Source: a virus. From it: a stretch of DNA of 24,372 bases. Location: positions 1 to 24,372 of the IMG/VR virus record IMGVR_UViG_3300042450_000186. One strand, given 5' to 3'. Both the position numbers and the translations under genes were made by a program. Positions 16,801-24,372 of this stretch are shown piece after piece (the first letter of the stretch is position 1; each line of letters starts with the position of its first letter). Below the pieces are notes generated by a model, which saw only the letters and a list, made by a program, of their open reading frames with translations, ran no database searches and was not told the DNA's origin.

Positions 16801-18737
16801 AAGTATCTACGACCACCTTCTAATGTGCTCAAATTCGAAGTAAAATTAACAGTAGTTGTTGCCGAAGTCTTTGTGCGGTAAGTAGCAGGGGCACCAATAG
16901 TGGGAGTATATACCACAGGAACCATTGCTCGCACAATTTGAGCAGTGAATCCTGCTGGCACATTGGAAGCAACTACAATTATATTGCCTGAAGATAAACT
17001 AGTATTTGCAGTACTAGTACTAGGAGTGAATGCAGTGGATGTGCTGTTTACAAAAGATATTTGACTGACTGGTACTGTATCAGGAAAATTAAATACAGTA
17101 TCACTACCAGCAGCGATAGTATCTGAAAAATGTGCCTTAGTAATCGTATAAGTTGTTTGATTGGTGGTATTATTATACGAGCGAGTAACAGGATTAGTAA
17201 GACCGCCTATCAGCCTACACGGAACAGACAGAGAATCAACTCGTTCAACCGCATATCCTGGCTGCAATTCGTAAACTAGAGACGAATTATCTGTGTTTGA
17301 TACAGAGAATCCCGAAGTGGTTTGCGGAGTAAAGGATCCAATAGTGAATCCTGTGGTATTACTATAGATAAACCCTGTTGCGCCACTCGAAACGGAACCG
17401 CTCAACCCGTACACATATAACCGATAGTGGTTTCCTGCGAATCCGCCACCACCCGATTGTTGAGGAGTAGGAATCGCACCCTGAACATAACCAGTAGCCA
17501 CTGTAGCGGTATTGGTTGAGTTTCGGAATTGAACTAGTGCAGAGCCAGCACTAATAGTGATCAGATTGGTAGAAAATGTTTCACCAAATCCAGATGCCGT
17601 ATTGCCCATGCATACGCCAATAAAGTTTCCCGTGCTAAACGGAAATATTATATTATTTTCAGGTTGAACTGTTCGTGATTTGCTAAAGGGAACCGTAATT
17701 GGATACTGATTTTCAACATCATGTCCAAGCACATACGCCTTGCCTTCACCAACAGACATATTTAATTGTGCGTTAGAATACTCTTTAACTGTAAGATCAA
17801 ACGGACGAACCGTATAGGATCCCGACTCATCGTAGGTGCGAAGAGCAAGTGCCTTCTGAATTTCTCCGTAGGTGATTCGCTCAATCTTCTTGGTGACTTT
17901 TCCGCCTTCAAATCGAAGCAGTTCAACAAAGTCATCAGGAGTTTCGCTCAACTCAGCCTGAGCAAGCGAAAGAATAATCTTGTAGCGATCTGCTCCTGGA
18001 GCATTGTAGTTGTAGGATCCAATTGCAGGATCCCGCAGGGTGGTGTTTTCCTGCTCTGTAACATTGTCTCGACCAATGGCAAATCCAATCTTCTTGGATA
18101 GTGTGGAGAATGTGGTGAAGTTCAGATCACGATATCCTGTTTCTGCGGTGTATGGAGTGAACTGCTGTGTCTCGGTTCGAACAAAGAACCCGTCCACATA
18201 GAAAATACCATCAGAAACCGTAATCAGTTTGCAATTACCTGAAGTGCTAAACGAATCAGAAACAACACTCAAACCAGAAACCGTGAATGAATCCGTGGTC
18301 AGGTTAAAAGTACTAGTAAACGAAGTTCCCGACACAAAATCCACAACAAGAATTAAATACCCGTCAGTATTCACATCAGGAGCAATATAGTGAACCACCT
18401 TTGCTTGTGTTGTGTTTGCTGTATTGGTGGGTGTAAGAATGCCGTCAACCAGCGTGGAGTAGTCGGTGACTCCCGCAAGAGGAGTACCAATACCAGTGGC
18501 AACCATTAAAAATGAAGAATTGCGAACACTAATACCACCACCAATAATCCGAGATCCGTCCTTGAAGAGATGATCGCCGATTTGGGACAGTTGATCCTGT
18601 AGGATGGACTGCAATTGCGTGGCTTCACGGGCTTGCAGAGCGTATCCTGGCTTGAACAGAACACGCAAAAACCCGTTGTCCGCAGAAAAATCATCGTAGT
18701 ACGGACTGATATTGAAGATGCTAGGATCGTATGCCAT
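13818..18737 (-). CDS. Giant baseplate/virion structural protein, DUF4815-type
   Basis: This 1639-residue protein begins FNISPYYDDFSADNGFLRVL and continues with KPGYALQAREATQLQSILQD, the pattern of the DUF4815-type structural proteins of T4-like cyanophages and relatives. The middle contains a helical stretch (~residues 862-900, MADIGKIQKRVDEVEVFAKL). A second recognisable region starts near residue 1259 with SDPLSQTFLVD, then GIFLSSADLYFAAKDSTLPV and VQIRPTVSGYPSPSVV. That is a module common to baseplate-associated proteins in these phages. The end (TPAARNIRTVSFIQ) also fits the family. It follows gp8 with a good AGAGGA site. Its place between gp8 and the fibres suggests that it joins the baseplate wedge to the fibres, the job done by gp9/gp10 in T4. 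That functional equivalence is inferred, not seen. Confidence 0.8.
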   Translation of the reverse strand: MAYDPSIFNISPYYDDFSADNGFLRVLFKPGYALQAREATQLQSILQDQLSQIGDHLFKDGSRIIGGGISVRNSSFLMVATGIGTPLAGVTDYSTLVDGILTPTNTANTTQAKVVHYIAPDVNTDGYLILVVDFVSGTSFTSTFNLTTDSFTVSGLSVVSDSFSTSGNCKLITVSDGIFYVDGFFVRTETQQFTPYTAETGYRDLNFTTFSTLSKKIGFAIGRDNVTEQENTTLRDPAIGSYNYNAPGADRYKIILSLAQAELSETPDDFVELLRFEGGKVTKKIERITYGEIQKALALRTYDESGSYTVRPFDLTVKEYSNAQLNMSVGEGKAYVLGHDVENQYPITVPFSKSRTVQPENNIIFPFSTGNFIGVCMGNTASGFGETFSTNLITISAGSALVQFRNSTNTATVATGYVQGAIPTPQQSGGGGFAGNHYRLYVYGLSGSVSSGATGFIYSNTTGFTIGSFTPQTTSGFSVSNTDNSSLVYELQPGYAVERVDSLSVPCRLIGGLTNPVTRSYNNTTNQTTYTITKAHFSDTIAAGSDTVFNFPDTVPVSQISFVNSTSTAFTPSTSTANTSLSSGNIIVVASNVPAGFTAQIVRAMVPVVYTPTIGAPATYRTKTSATTTVNFTSNLSTLEGGRRYFTIPHIDVYAIASVVNNGTPSIDYTNDFELDDGQRETHYENSRLYIKESAATKEIYTTGNNAILRVTYSRFVHGGLAAAPFIGKHSYFASTGSEFPYAQIPLYTNPRTGKTVSLANCLDFRHSGLTSPAPMLKPYGATDIVVPSFTTASYHHYLPRIDKLCVKADPEDGSALFFFVEGTPDLSPSAPPDPADALVLATVTVPSYTHNESDVVVTPVDTKRFTMADIGKIQKRVDEVEVFAKLSLSESEIEARSLRGTCAAAEPLKTSIFSDEFYGHSVSDVCDYSNSCSIDFERGELRPFFTTQEISINSPTPINTVVSSDGLITLDYTTPAYIENKQYTNRIKINPSNTVNWLGFMKLSTSVEPFYDTGYRPAVKTNALSENDNWISSDANNKRGFGTQWNEWESIWTGIDQVEEEQDDIQKRIVELPHVASTSAIPSVNSGSIRVGVSRTVQSINQKTSNFISARQLKNRIKHRIGSRVIDRSVVPYIPLNTVTATVAGLKPNSTNLSLYFDGEVVKSGISTDTYGSCTVSFGISGGTFLAGQRTVRISDSSVTANSTIAAEAVYYCTGLLEQRDSGSYSTRPPELRRQTAASESIAKDPFNRDIDSVENNHWSDPLSQTFLVDKKANPDGIFLSSADLYFAAKDSTLPVTVQIRPTVSGYPSPSVVMPFSTVVKDAADVVANSASPTATTFTFSSPVYLEPGEYAICVLANSDKYELFAAESAINTITNSSAVAGRAGNNQLVGTLFTPQGIGAAVQNNTADLMFTLNRCSFVESGNILYSGLSNCINAQILKFYATEIVPSSCTLSRTISSGNFSENFLNNQSVYLKTLITGNPDLRYSLNRGANTSVSPVIDISALFAASVTMYATNSTPTSTYVSRVVELSESTASNGIAVFVDANIPTGSAIAVKYRYCLSGETDIFSKGFLPMPQTSASFTSNSEIDFREAAFRVALPSGAFTSYQIQVVLTSTAQNSTYFKTPAARNIRTVSFIQ

Positions 18738-18746
18738 GTGTTCCTC

Positions 18747-21095
18747 TTAGAAGCCCAATCGAAGTCTGAATTCTTCCTGCTGACCAACAGTTCTTTGTAT
18801 AGGTCTTACATTGTCTATGTATAAGATTTCGCCCGAAGTTCTGTCGATCTCTGGCAGGTCTACATTGGTCACAATGAATGCACCAAGCGTGGAACCAGAC
18901 AATCCGTCAACAGCAACACTCTTGAAAGAACCCACCACATTGGTCAGATAGAGTTTTCCATAGGAATTATTGATAAATTCCCAATGGTAAACCCGACCTG
19001 TAGCGTAGTTTCCATAGGTTCCTGTGACTCCTTGTGTCACTGAGTCTTCACTAGAAAACGAGTTCTGAGTAAGTGAAGCCGAAGTGGTGTCCACAACACC
19101 CACCGCAGAATTCAAACTAGTACCCAATTCCAAAACATGAAGACCCCTATATGCAGGAGTACGGTCTAGATCAAAATACGCTTGTCCTGCTTCCACAACC
19201 TTATAAAATTTTTGATTGAAATCCCTACTCAAGAATGCAGCAGTAGTAGAAGATGCAAAGTTATCAGTAACCCACACAAACTCCCCGTATGATGGAACCA
19301 CAGAAGAAACAGTACCAGTAACACCAGAAAGCAAACCAACAATAGGAGCAATTGCCTCATTAATAAAATTTCCACTACTCGTAATACGAACACCCAATTC
19401 AGTTCCACTTGTATACAAAACTCGTCCTTGAGTGGTTATATTAAATGCAAATGCAATACCTGATTGCAGAACTGTGGCAGCAGGAATAATCTGCTCTATA
19501 GTTTCTCCGACTTGGAAATCCACAGACGGATCCGCAGTGAGGGTGAGTACATAATCATTTATGCGGTCTTGCTTGGTAATAAATCTTCCACTAGCGTTCA
19601 GAGTTTTAAGAGTAATTTGCTGGGAATTTATTGATTTTACACCAACAACTTTAGCAGAGGAATAGGTTTCCGCTCCAATTATAATATTTGCTTCTCCTAA
19701 AGTAAAATCTGTATTTACCGCAGGACCACTAGTACAAATAAGAGAGATGTCTCGATAGTACAGGTTGTCTCTTCCTGCCACTATTCCGCTTCCGTCTCCA
19801 AGCAAGGGATTTTTAATTATTCCAAACTGTCTATACGATCCACCGCCCACAATTTTGGCAGAATCATCTTCTGTGATCTTCACAATGATGAGAATATCTT
19901 TGGTATTCAATTCCTTTAAGATATTGCTACCGTGTCCTCCCTTGGGAGACAAAACCGCAGTCAGGGTTGGATGATTGGTGACTGCTGACTTGGGGCTTGC
20001 CACTTCAACGAGTGCACTAGAATAATCTCGTCCAGCACTAACAACAGTAACCGCAGAAATTCTTCTACTGTTGTCTATTGTTGGGAACGCATACGCTCCA
20101 CTTCCGTTTCCAGTAATCTTGATGTACGGAATAACCTCAACTGATGCAAATTTTCCGTTTGCGGTGGGCGTAATAGTAAAATCCACTACATCGTTTTTAA
20201 TAGTAAACTCAAAAATATTAGTGGAAATAGCAGATGCACCAGTAATGATTGCGTAGTTGTTTACCTCTGTGGCATTCTGTTGACTAGAGTCTACACGCAA
20301 AGCGTACCCAATATAATTGCTTATATTACCAATATTAGTAATTCTTGTTACTGAGTCGGGATCGTTGATTGAAATCTTGTTTGTTACGGGATCAAACCCC
20401 GTTACATTTAGTGTGAATGGACGAGGAGTACTTGTTAGATTTACCAGATTTTGGGTGAGTGCGTGCGTATACACACCAGCAGAAGCACCCGATGAGTTTA
20501 CCAAGCCAATTCGAGTAATTGAAGCATTCACTGCACTGATTTGGGTGTTGTATTGATTGCTGGTTTCAGTGTCTGTGCTGGTAGTAACAAAATCTATAGG
20601 AATATAATCAGTTAACTCATACGGAAGATCACCTTCCTTTACCGTGGCAATATATTTCCACACATATCCATCAGTCGAACCAAACGAAGAAGTCAATACA
20701 CCACTTGGTTTAATAGTGGAGGCGGCTCCACTGTTGTTGCTCAAGCACTTGTAGATGTTGTTCTCGTCTGTAACCACATAGAAAATCTTTGGGTTGGTAT
20801 CGTCAAACAAGGCATCAGTGTCATTGTACTGATTGTAAACTGTGCCACCACCCCATTCGTATCGAGGCAAGGCAAAAATAATGTTCTGTGGATTTAGTTT
20901 CTTGTAGCCAATGATGTCATTCATTGCCTGATACTCGGATCCCACGCTATCAATATAGGTGTTGGGTTCTGGTTCAGCAGTCCAAGCAGTACCCTTACCA
21001 ATAAAAAAGAAGTACTGATTATCGTTGCGTTCCAAATCCGCCAAAAAACTTTCGGCGTATGAGCGTTGAATAGATGCCTTCAGATAACTAGCCAT
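18747..21095 (-). CDS. gp8: Baseplate wedge protein, T4 gp8-like
   Basis: This 782-residue protein matches T4 gp8, a structural component of each baseplate wedge. The N-terminal part (YFFFIGKGTAWTAEPEP, then IIFALPRYEWGGGTVYNQ and KIFYVVTDENNIYKCLSN) corresponds to the gp8 order FITFGRSEPW, AVIPRRDWGD and a VYRCLD-like strand. STDGYVWKYIATV matches T4 GDGYVWEYLFEI. The last residues (RTSGEILYIDNVRPI and a Phe-ending tail) match the T4 end HSGEMIYMENRPPI. T4 gp8 is 334 residues, so about 450 residues have been added between the conserved ends, at roughly residues 190-740. They are beta-rich and could form an extra outer domain. The ribosome binding site AAGGGG lies across the stop of the upstream gene. 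Identification is secure; the function of the insert is unknown. Confidence 0.9.
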   Translation of the reverse strand: MASYLKASIQRSYAESFLADLERNDNQYFFFIGKGTAWTAEPEPNTYIDSVGSEYQAMNDIIGYKKLNPQNIIFALPRYEWGGGTVYNQYNDTDALFDDTNPKIFYVVTDENNIYKCLSNNSGAASTIKPSGVLTSSFGSTDGYVWKYIATVKEGDLPYELTDYIPIDFVTTSTDTETSNQYNTQISAVNASITRIGLVNSSGASAGVYTHALTQNLVNLTSTPRPFTLNVTGFDPVTNKISINDPDSVTRITNIGNISNYIGYALRVDSSQQNATEVNNYAIITGASAISTNIFEFTIKNDVVDFTITPTANGKFASVEVIPYIKITGNGSGAYAFPTIDNSRRISAVTVVSAGRDYSSALVEVASPKSAVTNHPTLTAVLSPKGGHGSNILKELNTKDILIIVKITEDDSAKIVGGGSYRQFGIIKNPLLGDGSGIVAGRDNLYYRDISLICTSGPAVNTDFTLGEANIIIGAETYSSAKVVGVKSINSQQITLKTLNASGRFITKQDRINDYVLTLTADPSVDFQVGETIEQIIPAATVLQSGIAFAFNITTQGRVLYTSGTELGVRITSSGNFINEAIAPIVGLLSGVTGTVSSVVPSYGEFVWVTDNFASSTTAAFLSRDFNQKFYKVVEAGQAYFDLDRTPAYRGLHVLELGTSLNSAVGVVDTTSASLTQNSFSSEDSVTQGVTGTYGNYATGRVYHWEFINNSYGKLYLTNVVGSFKSVAVDGLSGSTLGAFIVTNVDLPEIDRTSGEILYIDNVRPIQRTVGQQEEFRLRLGF

Positions 21096-21106
21096 TGATT
21101 TTCCCC

Positions 21107-21625
21107 TTATAGACCGACATTATTGTATGTATCCTCTGATAGATCATTTCCCGTAGACTTGTATGTACCATCTGGAAACAAGGAGAAATCTTCTAATACT
21201 ATATCACCAAAAGAAAGATTCTGCCACAGTCCTGGTATGCCCTTGGTGTTTGGGTGGTGTTCAATATTCCAGTAAGTTAAACCACGAGCATATGCACTTG
21301 GATGGGATGCCGTATAGGTATCAGGAAGTTTGGTGTCCATACTGTACTTGCGAGACAGGTAGCCGTACACCTCTTGGCGTTCGGATTCCGATAGTTTGCG
21401 ATCAAACACCAGTACCTCTGAGATAACACCCGTGAAAGAATACGAAGTGGTATTTTGAAGAATAGAGGCTATCCATGCCGCTGATCCTACCGTGCCGCTA
21501 CCAGTTGCACTAGCACTAATATTCGAACCAATTCTGCCAACAACAATATCAGCACTATTGTATTGATCGGGTGCAGCAGCGTAACCGTTCTCTAGTTGTG
21601 GAAGAAATACATCTCCATCAGGCAT
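21107..21625 (-). CDS. Orphan C-terminal half of a lectin-like (concanavalin/LamG) fold, 172 aa
   Basis: The first ~95 residues look like the last strands of a phage concanavalin/LamG domain: SADIVVGRIGSN, then SYSFTGVISEVLVFDRKLSE followed by SERQEVYGYLSRKY. The N-terminal half of such a fold is absent. Residues ~100-172 (GLTYWNIEHHPNTKGIPGLW and onward) are unrecognised and end in an acidic stretch. It has its own ATG and a good ribosome binding site (AAAGGA, eight bases upstream), so it is probably made as a separate protein. It follows the large fibre gene in the same reading frame, separated by one TAA and five codons. It may be a remnant of a split fibre gene or a small subunit that completes the fold of a partner. 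Virion location is inferred from context. Confidence 0.65.
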   Translation of the reverse strand: MPDGDVFLPQLENGYAAAPDQYNSADIVVGRIGSNISASATGSGTVGSAAWIASILQNTTSYSFTGVISEVLVFDRKLSESERQEVYGYLSRKYSMDTKLPDTYTASHPSAYARGLTYWNIEHHPNTKGIPGLWQNLSFGDIVLEDFSLFPDGTYKSTGNDLSEDTYNNVGL

Positions 21626-21640
21626 GGTAGTGTCCTTTCG

Positions 21641-24372
21641 TTATACTCCGAATCTGTTGCGAGTGGAGTTGAAATTTTGTTGTATTTCTGCTTTTGTTAA
21701 GGCACGATCATACACACGAACCATTGCAATGCTGCCATTATATTCGTAGTCTGCACCATCGAAGGTGTAATGACTAGTTAGGTTTGCACGATTACCAATG
21801 TTTACTGTTGATAGCGAATACCTTTCATTTCCAGGATGTGTTACCGTGGTTACACCTGTTGCGTTTGCATAGATTTCATACACTGTATTATTTGCTGTTG
21901 CATTGTAAGTAGACACAAAAACCAAGTGTATTGGTTTGCCAATAAATGTTCCCCAACTAGACGGAACAGTCCATGTGGTAAGTGTTTGTAGACCCGAAGT
22001 AGTCGGAGAAGTATTCTGTGACCACCGTACTTGATTACTTCCAATGGTTGAAAAATACGGAAGACCACCAGCACCACAGAACATAGCGACATTACTTGGT
22101 TGAGGTGTTATCCATACCTCCCATGTCTTGTTTCCAATATTACTAATATCAGAAAATACAGGACGCGATGTAATAATTGCGTGCGACTTGCCGTTGAACG
22201 CCAATTGACCACCGTTTACAGAACTGTATTGCGGTTTTCCTATAACCGAACTAATAGAACCAGTCGTACTCAAATCGTACACAGTGTTTGGAGTATTGTT
22301 CAGCAAGTCCTCAATGCTTGGCTCAGTGCCGTCCACTAAATCAATACGAGGACGCAGGAATTGCACTTCTGTTCCTAGAATAGTGCTGGCGAACAGGAAT
22401 ACTCGCATAGCAAGTTCTCCTGAAGTTCCTTCAAAAATATAATCTTCACCCAAAGTACCAGTAGCGTAAGGAGTGCTACCACCAGAAACGGTGTAGTATC
22501 CACTTGCTGCATCATCAGCACCAATTGCGGTTCCGTATGGATGCACATGACCCACCACAAGAACCCAAGTGTTTTGTTTACCTGTATATGCGGCATCAGT
22601 GGCAAGATCTACTGCGAAATACGGATTTGTGCTTACAGTTCCTGTTGATTTTAGTTTAAATCCAATGTTAGGGGTTGATACTATGCTTGGTCCAAAGTAG
22701 ACATAACCGTTACCAAGCACTTTACGATTTACCCAAAGGGAAAAGCGATACTTTTTAGTGGTATCAACAACACTGTATGGTGTGGTATGGAACCCTGCAT
22801 TCAGGTTATATATTGAACTGCCGCCACTATTAATAGTGGAATGATTTTTTCCCCTCCATCCTAGTTCAATCTCACCCCACGGATTACTTAACCGTTCCAC
22901 TGAATTGGCGTTTGGTGTTCCCGTTATAGTCCACGGAAGCGGATAACTAGAATTGGTTCGTGTGGTGGTACCAGCAATATCACTAGCGACAGGATACGGA
23001 AGAAGTTGTACGCGACCAATTCTGTATTTTACCCCTGCTCCCAAACCACTCAAACCAACCAGTGTGGCTGGTGTTGCGGTTGGAGTAGTTCCAGGTTCAG
23101 TTTTTACTCTAGTAACTTTATACCATCCACCCCCAAGATCCTCAAATCCCGTTGCTGCTGCCGCATCATTACTGCTTGCTGTGTAAATATACACATTAGG
23201 ACGAGTTATAACTCCACCATCATCTCTACGAATAGTGGCAGTAAATGTCCATGTTGTGGATGTTAGTGCGGAATTCTCCCATGCAGCATTTGGTAATACA
23301 GTATCACCAAGATATAGATTTCCATAACTACCAGTTGTTGCTTCAAAAACTTCATCAGTACCAAGTCCTGCACCAGATTGGGTAACAAGTGTTGCAGGTA
23401 CTCCACCACCATCAGTTCTCCACATTGATGGAGTCAGAGGAGCAAGCACATTGATTGGGGTTGGAGTAAACTGAACACCACGAAGAATATCACTACTCAA
23501 ACCGTCCGTATACGAACTTATAGACGCAGTTTGCCCCGCGTCAAAAGCGTAAATAAGATTTTTGGAAACAAGCCACTCGTTTCCTGATGGTGGACTGATT
23601 GAAGCAATCTGTCTGCCTGTTATTCTAGACTTGTTCAACCCCTCATCGCCATTCAAGAACACCTCAATCTTATTTGAAGAGTCTCGAACGGCTTCTCCAA
23701 TACAAACACCAAAGCACGCTCCCGAAACATGGGGATCGTAAGCAATATAATTTTGTGTAGCCGTGGTACTGTCACCACACGGACGGAACGCAAAAGCACC
23801 AGCAGGAGGCAACACTGATCCTGGATACATGAGTTTTCCGTTTGGAAGAACTGTATAGTAACTACTGTTCTGCTGCGATAAAGTTCTGTCTTGCTGATTA
23901 TACGAACGACTGAACAGCACAGAGTCAAACCGCAAAGATGGAGTTGCAGACAAGTCACAATTTGTATTACGAGAAGCCAGCAGTCCGTATCCGTAACTTA
24001 ACCCATCAATAGTTGATTTGTACACAACAAATATATCTGCGTCATCAGTAACGGTTAGAGGTTTGGTAAGGTACATATGCTGACCAGTAAGAACTGCCGC
24101 AGCACTGCTGCCTGGTCCTGTGGTGAACCCAAGACCAACCACGGAACCAAAAGTCACTCCTGCGTAAGTTGAAGCAGGAGAAAAGACTAGTCCTCCGTTA
24201 AACGAAACTCCCGTAACTCCACCGTATCCTGCGGTTTGCAGAGTGGGGCGAAGTTTATCAAGCGTGACTCCCGCGTAGTTTCGTACATCAATACCAGCAG
24301 ATGCGGTGAATGTGGGATTTACGGGAGTTCCCTTGTATGAGAGTTCAGTAATGGTTATGGAGTGACCTGTTC
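21641..24372 (-). CDS. Large modular fibre/adhesin with lectin-like domains (partial, 5' end beyond window)
   Basis: The reading frame is open to the right edge, so the true start lies outside; 909 residues are visible. Counting from the edge, residues ~45-250 resemble a first concanavalin-like domain (VSFNGGLVFSPASTYAGV, DIFVVYKS, NKIEVFLNGDE), but without a clear closing strand pair. Residues ~300-460 look like a carbohydrate-binding-type beta sandwich (TWTFTATIRRDDGG, GGWYKVTRV). Residues ~480-680 look like a second one (KYRFSLWVNRKVLGNGYVYF, TWVLVVGHVHPYG). Residues ~690-909 form a complete LamG domain (LAFNGKSHAIITSR, KTWEVWI, VYEIYANATGV, SIAMVRVYDRALTKAEIQ). Several sugar-binding-type domains in one virion-locus protein point to host-surface adhesion. 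In T4 this place, before gene 8, is held by gene 7, which this protein does not visibly resemble. Confidence 0.75.
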   Translation of the reverse strand, partial: TGHSITITELSYKGTPVNPTFTASAGIDVRNYAGVTLDKLRPTLQTAGYGGVTGVSFNGGLVFSPASTYAGVTFGSVVGLGFTTGPGSSAAAVLTGQHMYLTKPLTVTDDADIFVVYKSTIDGLSYGYGLLASRNTNCDLSATPSLRFDSVLFSRSYNQQDRTLSQQNSSYYTVLPNGKLMYPGSVLPPAGAFAFRPCGDSTTATQNYIAYDPHVSGACFGVCIGEAVRDSSNKIEVFLNGDEGLNKSRITGRQIASISPPSGNEWLVSKNLIYAFDAGQTASISSYTDGLSSDILRGVQFTPTPINVLAPLTPSMWRTDGGGVPATLVTQSGAGLGTDEVFEATTGSYGNLYLGDTVLPNAAWENSALTSTTWTFTATIRRDDGGVITRPNVYIYTASSNDAAAATGFEDLGGGWYKVTRVKTEPGTTPTATPATLVGLSGLGAGVKYRIGRVQLLPYPVASDIAGTTTRTNSSYPLPWTITGTPNANSVERLSNPWGEIELGWRGKNHSTINSGGSSIYNLNAGFHTTPYSVVDTTKKYRFSLWVNRKVLGNGYVYFGPSIVSTPNIGFKLKSTGTVSTNPYFAVDLATDAAYTGKQNTWVLVVGHVHPYGTAIGADDAASGYYTVSGGSTPYATGTLGEDYIFEGTSGELAMRVFLFASTILGTEVQFLRPRIDLVDGTEPSIEDLLNNTPNTVYDLSTTGSISSVIGKPQYSSVNGGQLAFNGKSHAIITSRPVFSDISNIGNKTWEVWITPQPSNVAMFCGAGGLPYFSTIGSNQVRWSQNTSPTTSGLQTLTTWTVPSSWGTFIGKPIHLVFVSTYNATANNTVYEIYANATGVTTVTHPGNERYSLSTVNIGNRANLTSHYTFDGADYEYNGSIAMVRVYDRALTKAEIQQNFNSTRNRFGV

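Noticed and set aside
888-18747. Several neighbouring genes share a reading frame across their stop codons (gp8/1639-aa, 1639-aa/64-aa, 646-aa/1267-aa, 612-aa/88-aa, gp14/gp15), hinting at systematic read-through
   Set aside because: About half of the twelve junctions share a frame, not far above the one third expected by chance. Most stops are TAA, a strong stop, and several of these genes have their own ribosome binding sites.
24155-24157. GTG as the start of the rightmost fibre gene
   Set aside because: The frame stays open for 71 more codons to the window edge with similar beta-rich sequence, and no ribosome binding site precedes this GTG; the true start is outside.
7862-24372. Possible diversity-generating retroelement acting on a fibre gene
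   Set aside because: There is no reverse transcriptase gene, no template repeat and no C-type-lectin variable region at the ends of the fibre genes in this window.

Overview
The window is a stretch of the structural (late) module of a T4-like contractile-tailed phage. It runs from a baseplate wedge gene to the neck and tail-completion genes. Every supported gene lies on the minus strand, so transcription reads from the right end of the window to the left. Genes are packed with gaps of 0-40 bases and there are no RNA genes. Four proteins match T4 families: gp8 (baseplate wedge), gp13 and gp14 (neck), and gp15 (tail sheath stabiliser/terminator). The 1639-residue protein next to gp8 resembles the giant DUF4815-type virion proteins of T4-like cyanophages and other aquatic myoviruses. 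Together with the fibre architecture this suggests an aquatic T4-like phage infecting a bacterium. The host cannot be read from the sequence.

Layout in the direction of transcription: (1) a large fibre/adhesin gene with two concanavalin/LamG-like regions that enters from the right edge (24372 to 21641); (2) a 172-residue protein that is mostly the C-terminal half of such a lectin-like fold; (3) gp8; (4) the 1639-residue DUF4815-type baseplate/virion protein; (5) a 64-residue coiled-coil protein; (6) a 646-residue fibre or adaptor protein; (7) a 1267-residue tail-collar fibre with a seven-copy internal repeat; (8) a 1041-residue beta-helix spike; (9) a 612-residue LamG-containing adhesin; (10) an unrecognised 88-residue protein; (11) gp13, gp14 and gp15; (12) the first bases of a further gene, which T4 order would make gp16, the small terminase subunit.

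In T4 the interval between genes 8 and 13 holds genes 9, 10, 11, 12 and wac. I recognise none of those here. About 16 kb of giant, modular, repeat-rich proteins occupies the interval instead, and it looks like the adhesion and host-range part of the virion. Flanking genes supply the baseplate anchor (gp8) and the neck and tail terminus (gp13-15).

Two intergenic sites carry the octamer CTAAATAG on the coding strand, close to the T4 late promoter core TATAAATA. One is upstream of the beta-helix spike gene and one upstream of gp13. The gp13 copy sits inside the loop of a perfect 8-bp inverted repeat whose 3' arm covers part of the gp13 ribosome binding site. This suggests that read-through mRNA would be translationally masked while mRNA started at the late promoter would not. 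It is the most interesting regulatory signal in the window. I see no novel defence system, mobile element, CRISPR array or diversity-generating retroelement.
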